64,000 nt of DNA from Njordibacter sp905182035 (GTDB taxonomy: Bacteria > Pseudomonadota > Gammaproteobacteria > Pseudomonadales > Balneatricaceae), in contig NZ_CP159831.1 of the NCBI RefSeq assembly GCF_047730075.1, forward strand, positions 186,001 to 250,000, in the 5' to 3' direction. Each line of letters begins with the position of its first letter. Position 1 is the stretch's first letter. The position numbers were made by a program, and so were the translations under genes. Under the pieces are notes generated by a model. That model did not search any database, was not told the origin of the DNA, and saw nothing but the letters and a program-made list of their open reading frames with translations. This document shows positions 7,907-14,886 of the stretch, piece by piece.

Positions 7907-9045
7907 ATTTTGTGCATCCACTCACCAAGGATCTCAACGGGATAGCCAGTTCCGTATCTACTTCCAACTGATCCTGTAGACCATCCACCAATCTGATCAA
8001 TTACCTCAGTTGGGCAATGAATAGCCCTTAGTCTGTCACGCATCGAATGTCTAAACGAATGGACTGATACCTTATCCGATACTATACACTTGATCCATTT
8101 GTTAGCCGCAGCTGATGCTGAGTTGGCATTGCATATGCCTGTTTTCATGTACTTGGGAAATAAGAAGGAAGGGCTAGTTGATCTTGTTGCTTGCTCTACT
8201 GCCCACAAAGCGACTCCAGATATGGGTACTATTCTCTCACTGGCACTATTTTTTAGTCGTCTGTGTGCGTTTGGCGTGATGATAATGTGTGGAACTGAAT
8301 GATCTAGCCTCACGTCTTCTTTTAACAGTCCCGCAGCTTCAGATAACCGCAATCCTGTATCGCTAATGAGTCCAATCAGCCATCTAATCTCATCATCAAT
8401 AGACATGCATGTGTTTTGAATAGTAGTGATGTCCCTAGAGGACACTGGAAGTCGTTTAGAACCTGAACCAATATCTGGAAGAAAGACATTGGCAAAGGAG
8501 TTTTTCATACTTAAGCCATGCTCACTGATTGTAAGGTTAACTATTGCCTTGATACTAGACAGAACACGCTTTAGAGAACTGGTGATCATGCCCTTAGCAA
8601 TTAGCCAGTCTCGAAACTTACCTGCATCTATTGTTGTATAAGAAGCGATAGGCTTATTACCGATAGCTTCAGTAAGGTAATCAACATTTCTAGTTGCACC
8701 TGTAGTAAATGCGTGAGGCTTTTTATCTGCTTTCAAATGTAAGTAGATTTGCAGTGCATCAGTCATAGATGGAGAGTTGTCTACATAATTAATAATCTGC
8801 TGATTCATGCCAGCATGTGCTATGCCGTTTATCCGCAAACTAAACCAATCAGAATCCAACTTTGTAGCTATCGACGCAGCACCTCGTTGAGCAAGAGAGA
8901 GTGATCTAGTGCGTAGACTGAACGCAACTTTCTTATTCGGATAGTGGTGTCTCAAATCCACAGGAACATCCCGCTGGAAGTAAAACACACCATCTCTTTG
9001 GTACAAATATCTTGTTGAAAACAACTGCAGTTTCGACAACACCAT
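7891..9045 (-). CDS. Tyrosine recombinase / integrase flanked by inverted repeats
   Basis: A 384-aa site-specific recombinase. ATG 9045 is chosen because GGGAG lies 9 bases upstream; the frame open further upstream runs into the att sequence. The N-terminal ~80 residues look like the DNA-binding arm of tRNA-type integrases (YLYQRDGVFYFQRDVP, then LSLAQRGAAS), followed by a SAM-like core-binding region and the catalytic domain with Arg in DTGLRLSEAAG, His-x-x-Arg in SVHSFRHSMR, a Trp in GGWSTG and the nucleophile Tyr in SRYGTGYP. It seems intact. Both its start and its stop lie inside the arms of the 178-bp inverted repeat. It is placed next to the att copy at 9193, as expected for the integrase of an element whose body extends leftward. 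Confidence 0.9.
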   Translation of the reverse strand: MVLSKLQLFSTRYLYQRDGVFYFQRDVPVDLRHHYPNKKVAFSLRTRSLSLAQRGAASIATKLDSDWFSLRINGIAHAGMNQQIINYVDNSPSMTDALQIYLHLKADKKPHAFTTGATRNVDYLTEAIGNKPIASYTTIDAGKFRDWLIAKGMITSSLKRVLSSIKAIVNLTISEHGLSMKNSFANVFLPDIGSGSKRLPVSSRDITTIQNTCMSIDDEIRWLIGLISDTGLRLSEAAGLLKEDVRLDHSVPHIIITPNAHRRLKNSASERIVPISGVALWAVEQATRSTSPSFLFPKYMKTGICNANSASAAANKWIKCIVSDKVSVHSFRHSMRDRLRAIHCPTEVIDQIGGWSTGSVGSRYGTGYPVEILGEWMHKMTTPS

Positions 9046-9212
9046 CGTAAACATCTCCCGTGTAGCACCTTGGGTGACATGATCAGCCACAAGGAGCAAA
9101 GCCAGTGAAACGCTTACAGAATTAGGGGTGCACTCATGTTTGAGTGAGGACGAAGTCCGAACGAGTGTGCATATATAAGTGGGAATATAAGGTAATAATG
9201 GTGCCCGGAGAC
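9035..9212. repeat. Right arm of the 178-bp inverted repeat
   Basis: Runs from codon 4 of the integrase through its ribosome site and upstream region to 12 bp of tRNA-Phe 3' sequence. It includes two small hairpins, CACTCA-TGTT-TGAGTG and GGAC-GAA-GTCC. This is presumably the original copy, since it abuts both the integrase start and the att repeat. The left arm is the inverted duplicate. Confidence 0.95.
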
Positions 9213-9244
9213 GGAATCGAACCGCCGACACGAGGATTTTCAAT
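9193..9244. repeat. Distal att direct repeat (tRNA-Phe 3' half copy)
   Basis: 52 bp identical to 13198-13249. It starts with TAATAATG, continues through the acceptor, T and variable regions of tRNA-Phe, and ends in the anticodon stem-loop (…TTTTCAAT), where it diverges. It is too short to encode a tRNA. This is the attachment-site scar left by integration. Confidence 0.95.
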
Positions 9245-9509
9245 AAATTACGTCACCATAAATTAATAATTATCAACAAGTTAAAGTTAATTTGTAATTG
9301 TATGCTATACAGTATGCTATAGTTTTATTAGAATTATGCGAGTGCAATCAGTTATTGTAGCGTAAATTGCTATTGATGAAGAGTATTTGAAAAAAGCATA
9401 ACTATGCCTGTCAGTCACTCTGCCAAATCGAAAATATATGCTATGAATGTGTATGCTTATATGCAGTTTCTAAACACTTTAGAAATACAAAGCGTTAATT
9501 GAAAAACGA

Positions 9510-9857
9510 TTAAATTGGTGATTTAGGTTTAATGGGATTTAACGCACTTTGCTTTGCTGACAGACTTTGTGGTTTATTGCTTGGAAGGGGTTTACGTTTA
9601 CTTGGCAGATTGGGTTTTGGAATAGGAAGTGAAGGAATAGAAGAAGCTTTACTAATAGTATTGCTTGTCCCTTTTTTGGTTGCCTGGTTAACTTTTGGTT
9701 GAGTAGTTTTTCTAACACGTATACTCAATCTATCACTCAAGTCACTTACAGCACTCGTCAATATGTTCATATCGTTTAATGTCTGAGCTAACGGCGCATT
9801 CAAGCTTTTCTGTTTAACAATATCAATCAGCTTACGCATATCATCTTTGTAATCCAT
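9510..9857 (-). CDS. Hypothetical basic protein of the element
   Basis: A 115-aa protein in two parts. Residues 1-50 look helical (DIVKQKSLNAPLAQTLNDMN…), and residues 50-115 are a Lys/Pro/Ser-rich, probably disordered tail. A ribosome site (AAGGGAAC) lies before the ATG. It is unrecognised. Its high positive charge would fit nucleic-acid binding, but this is a guess. Confidence 0.5.
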   Translation of the reverse strand: MDYKDDMRKLIDIVKQKSLNAPLAQTLNDMNILTSAVSDLSDRLSIRVRKTTQPKVNQATKKGTSNTISKASSIPSLPIPKPNLPSKRKPLPSNKPQSLSAKQSALNPIKPKSPI

Positions 9858-9961
9858 CGTTGTAGTTCCCTTCTGTTGTGGCTAAAAATCACCACCTAAC
9901 TTCTGTAAGTACTTCCCTATAAAAAAGTACGTGGATGATTTGTTGGGATGCCAATACCTTT

Positions 9962-10297
9962 TCAGTACATCGTCTTTTGTGTTTCCATATTTGTCATCCA
10001 TTTAGACTTGCTGGCAGTAAAAATAACATCATCTAAATTTTGTGAAAGATTAGAAAAGTTGTTAGCGAGTAGCTTACTTTTGTCATCTGCTTTTGCTTCT
10101 AACAATCTACTGTAGTGCTTTAGCTTACTACTGCAAATAGCAATAGTTTGTGTTGATGGTTGACGCTTATGAAAACGCAAACAACGAAAGTAGCTTTCGC
10201 TTTTGTTTAACCAATCCACGCAAAACTCATTCTGTGTTTGCACTACACCTATGCTGTTTAGTAATTCAAATGTCTCAGTAAAAACACTTTTGCTCAT
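9962..10297 (-). CDS. Hypothetical protein of the element, divergent from the HUH gene
   Basis: A 111-aa, mostly helical, basic protein with a cluster of aromatic and basic residues (SYFRCLRFHKRQPS). It starts 82 bp from the HUH-type gene, divergently, with the large stem-loop between them. The family is unknown; small divergently read proteins beside a rep gene are often copy-number or excision regulators, which is inference only. Confidence 0.5.
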   Translation of the reverse strand: MSKSVFTETFELLNSIGVVQTQNEFCVDWLNKSESYFRCLRFHKRQPSTQTIAICSSKLKHYSRLLEAKADDKSKLLANNFSNLSQNLDDVIFTASKSKWMTNMETQKTMY

Positions 10298-10312
10298 CTT
10301 TTTTCACTCCGT

Positions 10313-10367
10313 TGCTAAATAACTATATGCGTTTATACGTTTCCATCCAACGCATACTTATTTAGCA
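10313..10367. repeat. Large stem-loop, candidate replication origin
   Basis: Perfect 10-bp arms TGCTAAATAA (10313-10322) and TTATTTAGCA (10358-10367), then inner 7-bp arms ATGCGTT (10327-10333) and AACGCAT (10349-10355) around a 15-nt loop. It lies in the intergenic region directly before a HUH-type gene. HUH Rep proteins nick at hairpins of this kind. A transcriptional operator for the divergent genes is the alternative. Confidence 0.6.
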
Positions 10368-10379
10368 GGAGATTAGACA

Positions 10380-10829
10380 TTGAAGACGGAAGTAGAAGAG
10401 TTAAAGCGAGCATATACGCAGTGGAACAGTGACGGAGACTTTGCGTTTTTTGGAACTATAAAATTTATAGATGGTTGGAGCATCAATAATTACATAGTGC
10501 GTAAACGTGCTTGTTACTTTTTCAATATGCTAGATAGGAAAGTACTTGGACAAAAGACAGTAAGGCAAGGCATTAGGTTAAGGCGAATGGTTTATATTGA
10601 GAAAGGCAAAAGTAGGGAAAACAGGCACATACATTTTTATACAAAAGGCATTACGGCAGAGCAGAATAAAGAAATAATAAAACAGGCACATAAGCTATTT
10701 GGGAAAGTAACAAACGCATATGACTTACAAATTGTGGGATTAAGTAAACACGAACGGATAGCAGGGTATTGCAGTAAAGAGATAGACACACTTGAAACTG
10801 AAGTACTGATACTCGACTGCACACACTAG
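10380..10829 (+). CDS. Small HUH-endonuclease (Rep-like) protein
   Basis: A 149-aa protein starting at TTG 10380, with AGGAG 8 bases upstream. HUH rolling-circle motifs are in the expected order: motif 1 FFGTIKF (residues 23-29), motif 2 His-Ile-His at 83-85 (the HUH pair that binds metal), and motif 3 Tyr130-x-x-Lys133 in GYCSKE (nicking tyrosine). The family nicks one DNA strand at a hairpin and stays attached through the tyrosine, starting rolling-circle replication or transfer. The length is near the minimum for a nuclease domain, and no helicase domain follows. The stem-loop at 10313-10367 directly upstream is the natural candidate substrate. A relaxase or transposase role is less likely given the size and the two integrases present. 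Confidence 0.65.
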   Translation: MKTEVEELKRAYTQWNSDGDFAFFGTIKFIDGWSINNYIVRKRACYFFNMLDRKVLGQKTVRQGIRLRRMVYIEKGKSRENRHIHFYTKGITAEQNKEIIKQAHKLFGKVTNAYDLQIVGLSKHERIAGYCSKEIDTLETEVLILDCTH

Positions 10830-11122
10830 GCAACAATTTAATCGACTAAGTTATTGAAAGCACCAAGTAGCTATTGCTCTGGTTGAACTACGTTAACTAG
10901 TAATTATTGTTTAACTCTATTAGTTAAGCAAAGTTCTTACTGTGTCTAACACTTAAGCAACATCATAGTTACTAATAGATAATGTTTAGAAATACACAAT
11001 ACTAAACATTATGAAGTAACCAATTGAAACTATTGAAGATATACAACTACTGATAAAAGGTAGGAATAACTAATGTTTGAAAATATACTTATGTAAATGA
11101 AAACTAAACATTAGAGGCTGAA
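10830..11122. repeat. AT-rich region with four TAATGTTTAG-type repeats
   Basis: About 290 bp without a gene. It holds two inverted pairs of the same 9-10-mer: TAATGTTTAG 10980-10989 / CTAAACATTA 11002-11011, and CTAATGTTT 11070-11078 / AAACATTAG 11106-11114. The second pair ends 8 bp before the recombinase gene. The pattern suits operators, recombinase arm sites or iterons. Confidence 0.6.
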
Positions 11123-11692
11123 ATGAAACAAGCAAAAGTACTTACACAAAAGGAACTTAAGAAGGTATTAGACTACATAGATGCATTTGACAGACACGCA
11201 GAACGCAATAGAGCAATGCTACTACTTACACACTTATGTGGTTGTAGGGTTAGTGAAGTAGCTAGTTTAAAGCTTTCTGATGTAGTTAACGACAAAGATG
11301 AAGTTAATGACATTATATTTTTAAGTGCAGAACAAACGAAAGGAAGTGATAGCAGACGAGTATTTGTTAACACTAAAGCTAAATCAGCTATTAAACGCTA
11401 TCTGCAAAGCAATACAAGCGTCAATAACAGCGGTTACTTGTTTACTACACAAAAGAGTAAGCGGTTTGATGCTAACACGCTACAACAGCTACTAAAGCGT
11501 TTATACGCACGTTGCAGTATTGTTGGAGCAACTAGCCACAGCGGTAGACGCAGTTTTATTACTAAGCTTGCTACAAGTGGAGTAAGTGTGCGTGTTATTG
11601 CTGAATTAGCATCACACAAAAGCATACAAACAACACAGCGGTACATTGAGATTAATGATGACTTATGTAGTAATGCTGTAGAACTTATATGA
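11123..11692 (+). CDS. Minimal (catalytic-domain-only) tyrosine recombinase
   Basis: A 189-aa protein with the full catalytic set: Arg42 (CGCRVSE), Lys72 (QTKGSD), His138-x-x-Arg141 (SHSGRR), His164 (ASHKS) and nucleophile Tyr173 (TQRYIE). It lacks the N-terminal core-binding domain of full-length integrases and has the size of FimB/FimE-type recombinases. In such a compact element it may resolve dimers, invert DNA or assist excision rather than catalyse the tRNA integration, for which the 409-aa integrase beside the tRNA is the better candidate. GAGG lies before the ATG. Its stop overlaps the start of a 53-codon ORF (ATGA). Confidence 0.9.
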   Translation: MKQAKVLTQKELKKVLDYIDAFDRHAERNRAMLLLTHLCGCRVSEVASLKLSDVVNDKDEVNDIIFLSAEQTKGSDSRRVFVNTKAKSAIKRYLQSNTSVNNSGYLFTTQKSKRFDANTLQQLLKRLYARCSIVGATSHSGRRSFITKLATSGVSVRVIAELASHKSIQTTQRYIEINDDLCSNAVELI

Positions 11693-11850
11693 AGCAGTCA
11701 AAACACAAGTTGTCAAAAGAACTAAAAATAGCTGAACGACACAAAAATTGGTTGGATAAGAATTTACCAAAGTCTAAGCAAGTAAGAGAAAATCAAAAGC
11801 AAATATTAGCGTTATATACTGCCATTAAATGTGACTCTCTTTTACTATGA
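11689..11850 (+). CDS. Short basic ORF coupled to the minimal recombinase
   Basis: A 53-aa ORF whose ATG overlaps the recombinase stop in an ATGA. It is Lys-rich and helical (KLSKELKIAERHKNWLDK), ending 12 bp before the convergent integrase stop. The size and charge recall excisionase-like DNA-binding peptides, but no family match can be claimed. Confidence 0.45.
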   Translation: MKQSKHKLSKELKIAERHKNWLDKNLPKSKQVRENQKQILALYTAIKCDSLLL

Positions 11851-11861
11851 TTTTATCACCT

Positions 11862-13091
11862 TCAATCAATGTCTCGCCAATCACTTAGTTCATCAGCCTT
11901 TTGAAACGTTTCCATGTGACCGTAATGATGTTCAATCATTTTTACACTGGTGCCCATCTGTTTTGCCAGTAAATAGATAGTAATGGGTATTTTGCGTAGT
12001 AATTGCTGACTCGCATAAAAGTGCCTAAAGCTGTATAAAGTTCTGTCTTTGTTTTCAGCACCTACCAACAGTTCAGAACTACGTAAAAACTTCTTAAACG
12101 TGCCGTCCATACGTTTAGGTTGAGTGCCATCCACTAGTACAAATAGTGGCTCATCAATTCTTTGCTTGATTATGGCTTCAAGTGTTTTGCCGTCAAATTT
12201 TGGATTTCTATCTTTTAAACGTGTGAGCACTTTCTTTACATCACTAAATGCGTTGTGACGTACTACGACTGTTCGTCTTTCTTCTGTTGCTTTACGTCCC
12301 TTTCTCTTTATTACATTAATAGTAACAATGTCGTTCCCCTTTCTGCTTTTTTCAAAACTAATATTACGCCAAGTAATCTCCATTGCCTCACGCCCATGCC
12401 TTATTCCGCTGTTAGCAAGAATGAGTACATAGTCATAAAGTAGCAGTTTTATTTCTGCATCTTTTTTACGATGTGTTGGCTTTTTACACCAATGCCTTAG
12501 CTTTACTATAAGCGATCTATACTCATCTATTTCGAACGTAGCACGACGTGAACTTTGCTTACCTATGTTTTTGATAATTGGCAGAGTACTTGTGTTTGCC
12601 CAACCACGCGCTACTGCTTCATCTAGTATTATTTTGAGTGCGGCATGGTGATTACTAAGTGTACTTTGTGCTGGTGTTCTGCCTATCTCTTTTGCAACAT
12701 AGTCAACGTAGCCTTCGTACTTGTCTTTTAAGTTGTCTAGCTTGCAGTGTCCAAAGTAGGGTATTTGGTATTTGTTGATAGCGTAAATGTAAGCTTGATA
12801 AGTTTGTTTCCACTGCATTGTTTCACGCGTACTTTCAAGTTTTTTAACGATACTTTTGGCTATGCTTGAAAAGCTACGTGTATTTTGGGGGAGGTTGTTT
12901 TTGCCTTTAATGGTGGCTTCATAATACAACTCAAGTGCACAACTTTTAGCCGCTTCAAGTTCAAGCTCGTTAGTTGCAACTCTGTACCAAGTCCCATCAT
13001 CCATTTTGATGCGGGCATACCATCGTGTGCTACGAGGTTGTTTGTAAAGTGAACAAAGCTTAGGTATGACTACGTGTGTAGCGTTGTGCAT
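11862..13091 (-). CDS. Tyrosine integrase of the tRNA-Phe element
   Basis: A 409-aa integrase. ATG 13091 is preferred over ATG 13115 because GGTGAG stands 6 bases before it. An N-terminal region (residues ~10-60) has beta-rich DNA-binding character (RWYARIKMDDGTWYRV), followed by a core-binding SAM-like domain (~70-170) and the catalytic domain with Arg in NSGIRHGREAM, His-x-x-Arg in SFRHFYAS, and His/Tyr in MIEHHYGH. It reads away from tRNA-Phe and begins about 110 bp from it, the standard place for an integrase that targets this tRNA. It is full length and appears active. Confidence 0.92.
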   Translation of the reverse strand: MHNATHVVIPKLCSLYKQPRSTRWYARIKMDDGTWYRVATNELELEAAKSCALELYYEATIKGKNNLPQNTRSFSSIAKSIVKKLESTRETMQWKQTYQAYIYAINKYQIPYFGHCKLDNLKDKYEGYVDYVAKEIGRTPAQSTLSNHHAALKIILDEAVARGWANTSTLPIIKNIGKQSSRRATFEIDEYRSLIVKLRHWCKKPTHRKKDAEIKLLLYDYVLILANSGIRHGREAMEITWRNISFEKSRKGNDIVTINVIKRKGRKATEERRTVVVRHNAFSDVKKVLTRLKDRNPKFDGKTLEAIIKQRIDEPLFVLVDGTQPKRMDGTFKKFLRSSELLVGAENKDRTLYSFRHFYASQQLLRKIPITIYLLAKQMGTSVKMIEHHYGHMETFQKADELSDWRDID

Positions 13092-13197
13092 GGCAAACTC
13101 ACCGTAACGCAACATAGGCGCAGGAGTTAAAGTATGCTACAAGTATGCTATAGAAATGTGGTTTAGTAAACCGACAGTAAGTTATTGAAATATATGA

Positions 13198-13249
13198 TAA
13201 TAATGGTGCCCGGAGACGGAATCGAACCGCCGACACGAGGATTTTCAAT
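13198..13249. repeat. Proximal att direct repeat inside tRNA-Phe
   Basis: 52 bp identical to 9193-9244, covering the 3' half of tRNA-Phe from the anticodon stem-loop to the CCA end plus 6 bp beyond it. The crossover therefore lies within the tRNA 3' half, and integration restores a working tRNA. Confidence 0.95.
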
Positions 13250-13279
13250 CCTCTGCTCTACCGACTGAGCTATCCGGGC
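13204..13279 (-). tRNA. tRNA-Phe (anticodon GAA)
   Basis: 76 nt including an encoded CCA. The 5' GCCCGGA acceptor pairs with TCCGGGC, the D-arm has AGCTCAGTCGGTAGAGC, the anticodon stem GAGGA/TCCTC encloses the loop TTGAAAA (anticodon GAA), and the T-arm has GGTTCGATTCC. All four stems form. It is intact and is the target of the integrative elements on its 3' side. Confidence 0.98.
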
Positions 13280-13337
13280 AATACTTTCTTTCTTCTGTGC
13301 TGGTTGCGCACTGTTTGGCTACCAAGAAGAGGGCAGT

Positions 13338-13366
13338 ATTAAACCCGTTTTGCTTTTTGCTGTCAA
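13338..13366 (-). promoter_or_regulatory. Sigma70 promoter of tRNA-Phe
   Basis: On the minus strand TTGACA (13366-13361), a 17-bp spacer and TTTAAT (13343-13338), followed by a GC-rich CTGCCC discriminator typical of stable-RNA promoters under stringent control. Confidence 0.7.
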
Positions 13367-13415
13367 CAATAAGTTGCTGAAATATGGTTATTTTCTTTAT
13401 TGTTGTGGGTTTTTT

Positions 13416-13688
13416 CTAAGCAGAAGGTGGCACGTAGCCTTCCGCTTGGTCGTAATTATCACCAGAGACAAATTTATCCAGTTCCCCTTGCAGGTATGAG
13501 CGGCTTTCTGGATCCATCATATTTAAGTGCTTTTCGTTAATGAGCATTGTTTGGTGTGCTAACCAATCTTGCCATGCCTGTTTGGATAAAGTTTCAAATA
13601 GCTTTTGGCCTTTGGCACCTGGGTAAGGTGGGCGATCCATAGCGTCCATGTCAGCTTTGTATTTAGTGCAAAAAACGGTGCGGGTCAT
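13416..13688 (-). CDS. yggX: Probable Fe(2+)-trafficking protein YggX
   Basis: A 90-aa protein of the YggX family, recognised by the N-terminal RTVFCTKYKADMDAMDRPPYPG with its single Cys, the QAWQDWLAHQTMLINE helix and the MDPESRSYLQGELDKF segment. In enteric bacteria YggX protects Fe-S clusters from oxidants and is proposed to move iron. It overlaps the 3' end of mutY by 4 bp, as in many gammaproteobacteria, which fits because MutY carries a 4Fe-4S cluster. Confidence 0.95.
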   Translation of the reverse strand: MTRTVFCTKYKADMDAMDRPPYPGAKGQKLFETLSKQAWQDWLAHQTMLINEKHLNMMDPESRSYLQGELDKFVSGDNYDQAEGYVPPSA

Positions 13689-14728
13689 TGGGTTTTCTCA
13701 AGTAGTTTTTTGATCGGTGTCGCTAAGCCTATTGTATGCAGTTGTTGGCTGTCGTACCACTGACTTCTATTATTTTCTGAAACTTTTTGTAGCATGTTAC
13801 TGAGCACCAAAAGATGAGGCTCTATGGTGAGTTTATAGTGGCTGAATACGTGCTTGATGGGTGTTATGGGCCTGGTGTTGGTTGGTAGCCCATCTAACGC
13901 GAGTTGTGTTTGTAGTGCTTTGAGGTTAACAAATTCTGGCAGGCTCCAAAGCCCACCCCAAATGCCTTTGCTAGGGCGCTGTTCTAGTAGAATTTGGCCT
14001 TGTTGGTTTTTGAGTAATAACACGCTGATGGTTTTGTGTGGTAATACCTTTTTGGGCTTAGGTGTGGGGATGGATGCAACTCTGTCTAGTGCGAGTGCTT
14101 GGCAGCGTGCTTGCATGGGGCAGGCCACGCATAGTGGCTGTTTGGGTTTGCAGATGGTTGCGCCTATGTCCATGATGGCTTGGGTGTAATCTGCATTACG
14201 CTGGTTTGGCGTGAGCTCTGTGGCGATTTGCCAAAGTTGTTTATCTATCTTGCTTTGCCCGGGCCAGCCCTCTATGGCATGTAGACGTGTGAGTAGCCGC
14301 TTAACATTACCATCAAGTATGATGCCTGGTTCGTTATAGGCTTGGCTGAGGATCGCTCCTGCAGTAGATCTGCCTATACCCTTGAGCGCTATAAGGGCGT
14401 CTATGTTTTTTGGCATATTGCCCTGGTGTTGTTCTGCAATGGCTATAGCACTGTCATGGAGGTTACGGGCTCGCCTGTAATAACCTAAGCCTGTCCACAG
14501 GCTTAGCACTTCGTCAACATCAGCTTCTGCTAAATCTTTTGCTGCAGGGAAGCGCTCCATAAAGCGTTCAAAATAGGGAATGACAGTGACTACTTGGGTT
14601 TGCTGCAACATGATCTCAGATACCCACACACGGTAACCGGTGCGGTTTTTCTGCCAAGGTAGGTGGTTGCGGCCGTGTTGGTCGAACCATATGAGTAATT
14701 GTTCAGCAAAAGAGGTGTTTGTAGTCAT
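13685..14728 (-). CDS. mutY: Adenine DNA glycosylase MutY
   Basis: Removes adenine mispaired with 8-oxoguanine. The 347-aa protein has the HhH-GPD glycosylase domain: VSEIMLQQTQV with catalytic Glu, the LKGIGRSTAGAI helix-hairpin-helix, and LDGNVKRLLTR with the catalytic Asp. The iron-sulphur motif C-x6-C-x2-C-x5-C lies near residues 190-206 (CKPKQPLCVACPMQARC), and a C-terminal NUDIX-like domain reads 8-oxoG (ending HVFSHYKLTIEPHLL). It is the first gene of a two-gene operon with yggX. Confidence 0.97.
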   Translation of the reverse strand: MTTNTSFAEQLLIWFDQHGRNHLPWQKNRTGYRVWVSEIMLQQTQVVTVIPYFERFMERFPAAKDLAEADVDEVLSLWTGLGYYRRARNLHDSAIAIAEQHQGNMPKNIDALIALKGIGRSTAGAILSQAYNEPGIILDGNVKRLLTRLHAIEGWPGQSKIDKQLWQIATELTPNQRNADYTQAIMDIGATICKPKQPLCVACPMQARCQALALDRVASIPTPKPKKVLPHKTISVLLLKNQQGQILLEQRPSKGIWGGLWSLPEFVNLKALQTQLALDGLPTNTRPITPIKHVFSHYKLTIEPHLLVLSNMLQKVSENNRSQWYDSQQLHTIGLATPIKKLLEKTQ

Positions 14729-14807
14729 TAATTGAGGACTTATGGGTGCGCAAATGCAGGTAATGCTGAGTATACAATTGTTTTATCGCTTTTAGGGACG
14801 TTTGTGC

Positions 14808-14838
14808 TTTGTAAAATAGCGGCTAAAGGCCGTATAAT
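14808..14838 (+). promoter_or_regulatory. Possible sigma70 promoter of the his operon
   Basis: A perfect -10 box TATAAT at 14833-14838, 48 bp before hisB, with TTTGTA at 14808-14813 as a weak -35 at 19-bp spacing. No his attenuator leader peptide with a run of His codons was seen in the short 5' region. Confidence 0.4.
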
Positions 14839-14886
14839 CTCAGCCTATTGTGTAGCTTTACCCATTATTAAACGAGAGGACATCTC

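Larger units (their letters stand above)
7729..9244. mobile_element. Right end of a second integrative element at tRNA-Phe (left end not found)
   Basis: The integrase at 7891-9045 lies immediately beside the att copy at 9193-9244, as in tRNA-targeted elements. The element would extend leftward and may include the Sel1, EEP, FGase and methyltransferase genes. No further att copy was spotted between 1 and 7728, so its left end is probably outside the window. Confidence 0.45.
9193..13249. mobile_element. Small integrative element inserted at tRNA-Phe (about 4 kb)
   Basis: The element is bounded by 52-bp direct repeats at 9193-9244 and 13198-13249, the latter being part of intact tRNA-Phe. It contains an integrase next to the tRNA (11862-13091), a second minimal tyrosine recombinase, a HUH-type Rep-like protein, two basic hypothetical proteins, a 53-codon coupled ORF, a large stem-loop and an AT-rich region of inverted repeats. 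It is clearly more AT-rich than the flanking chromosome. No capsid or conjugation gene is seen, so it resembles a satellite or mobilizable element that replicates after excision. Confidence 0.85.

Noticed and set aside
9121..9180. Hammerhead-ribozyme-like string (TGAGTGA, GGAC-GAA-GTCC, GAAC) next to the integrase
   Set aside because: The core is wrong: CUGANGA has an inserted base, GAAA is GAAC, and there is no room for stem I and a cleavage triplet. Two ordinary small hairpins explain it.
9193..9244. Second tRNA gene
   Set aside because: Only the 3' half of tRNA-Phe is present; the acceptor 5' strand and D-arm are missing, so it is an att scar.
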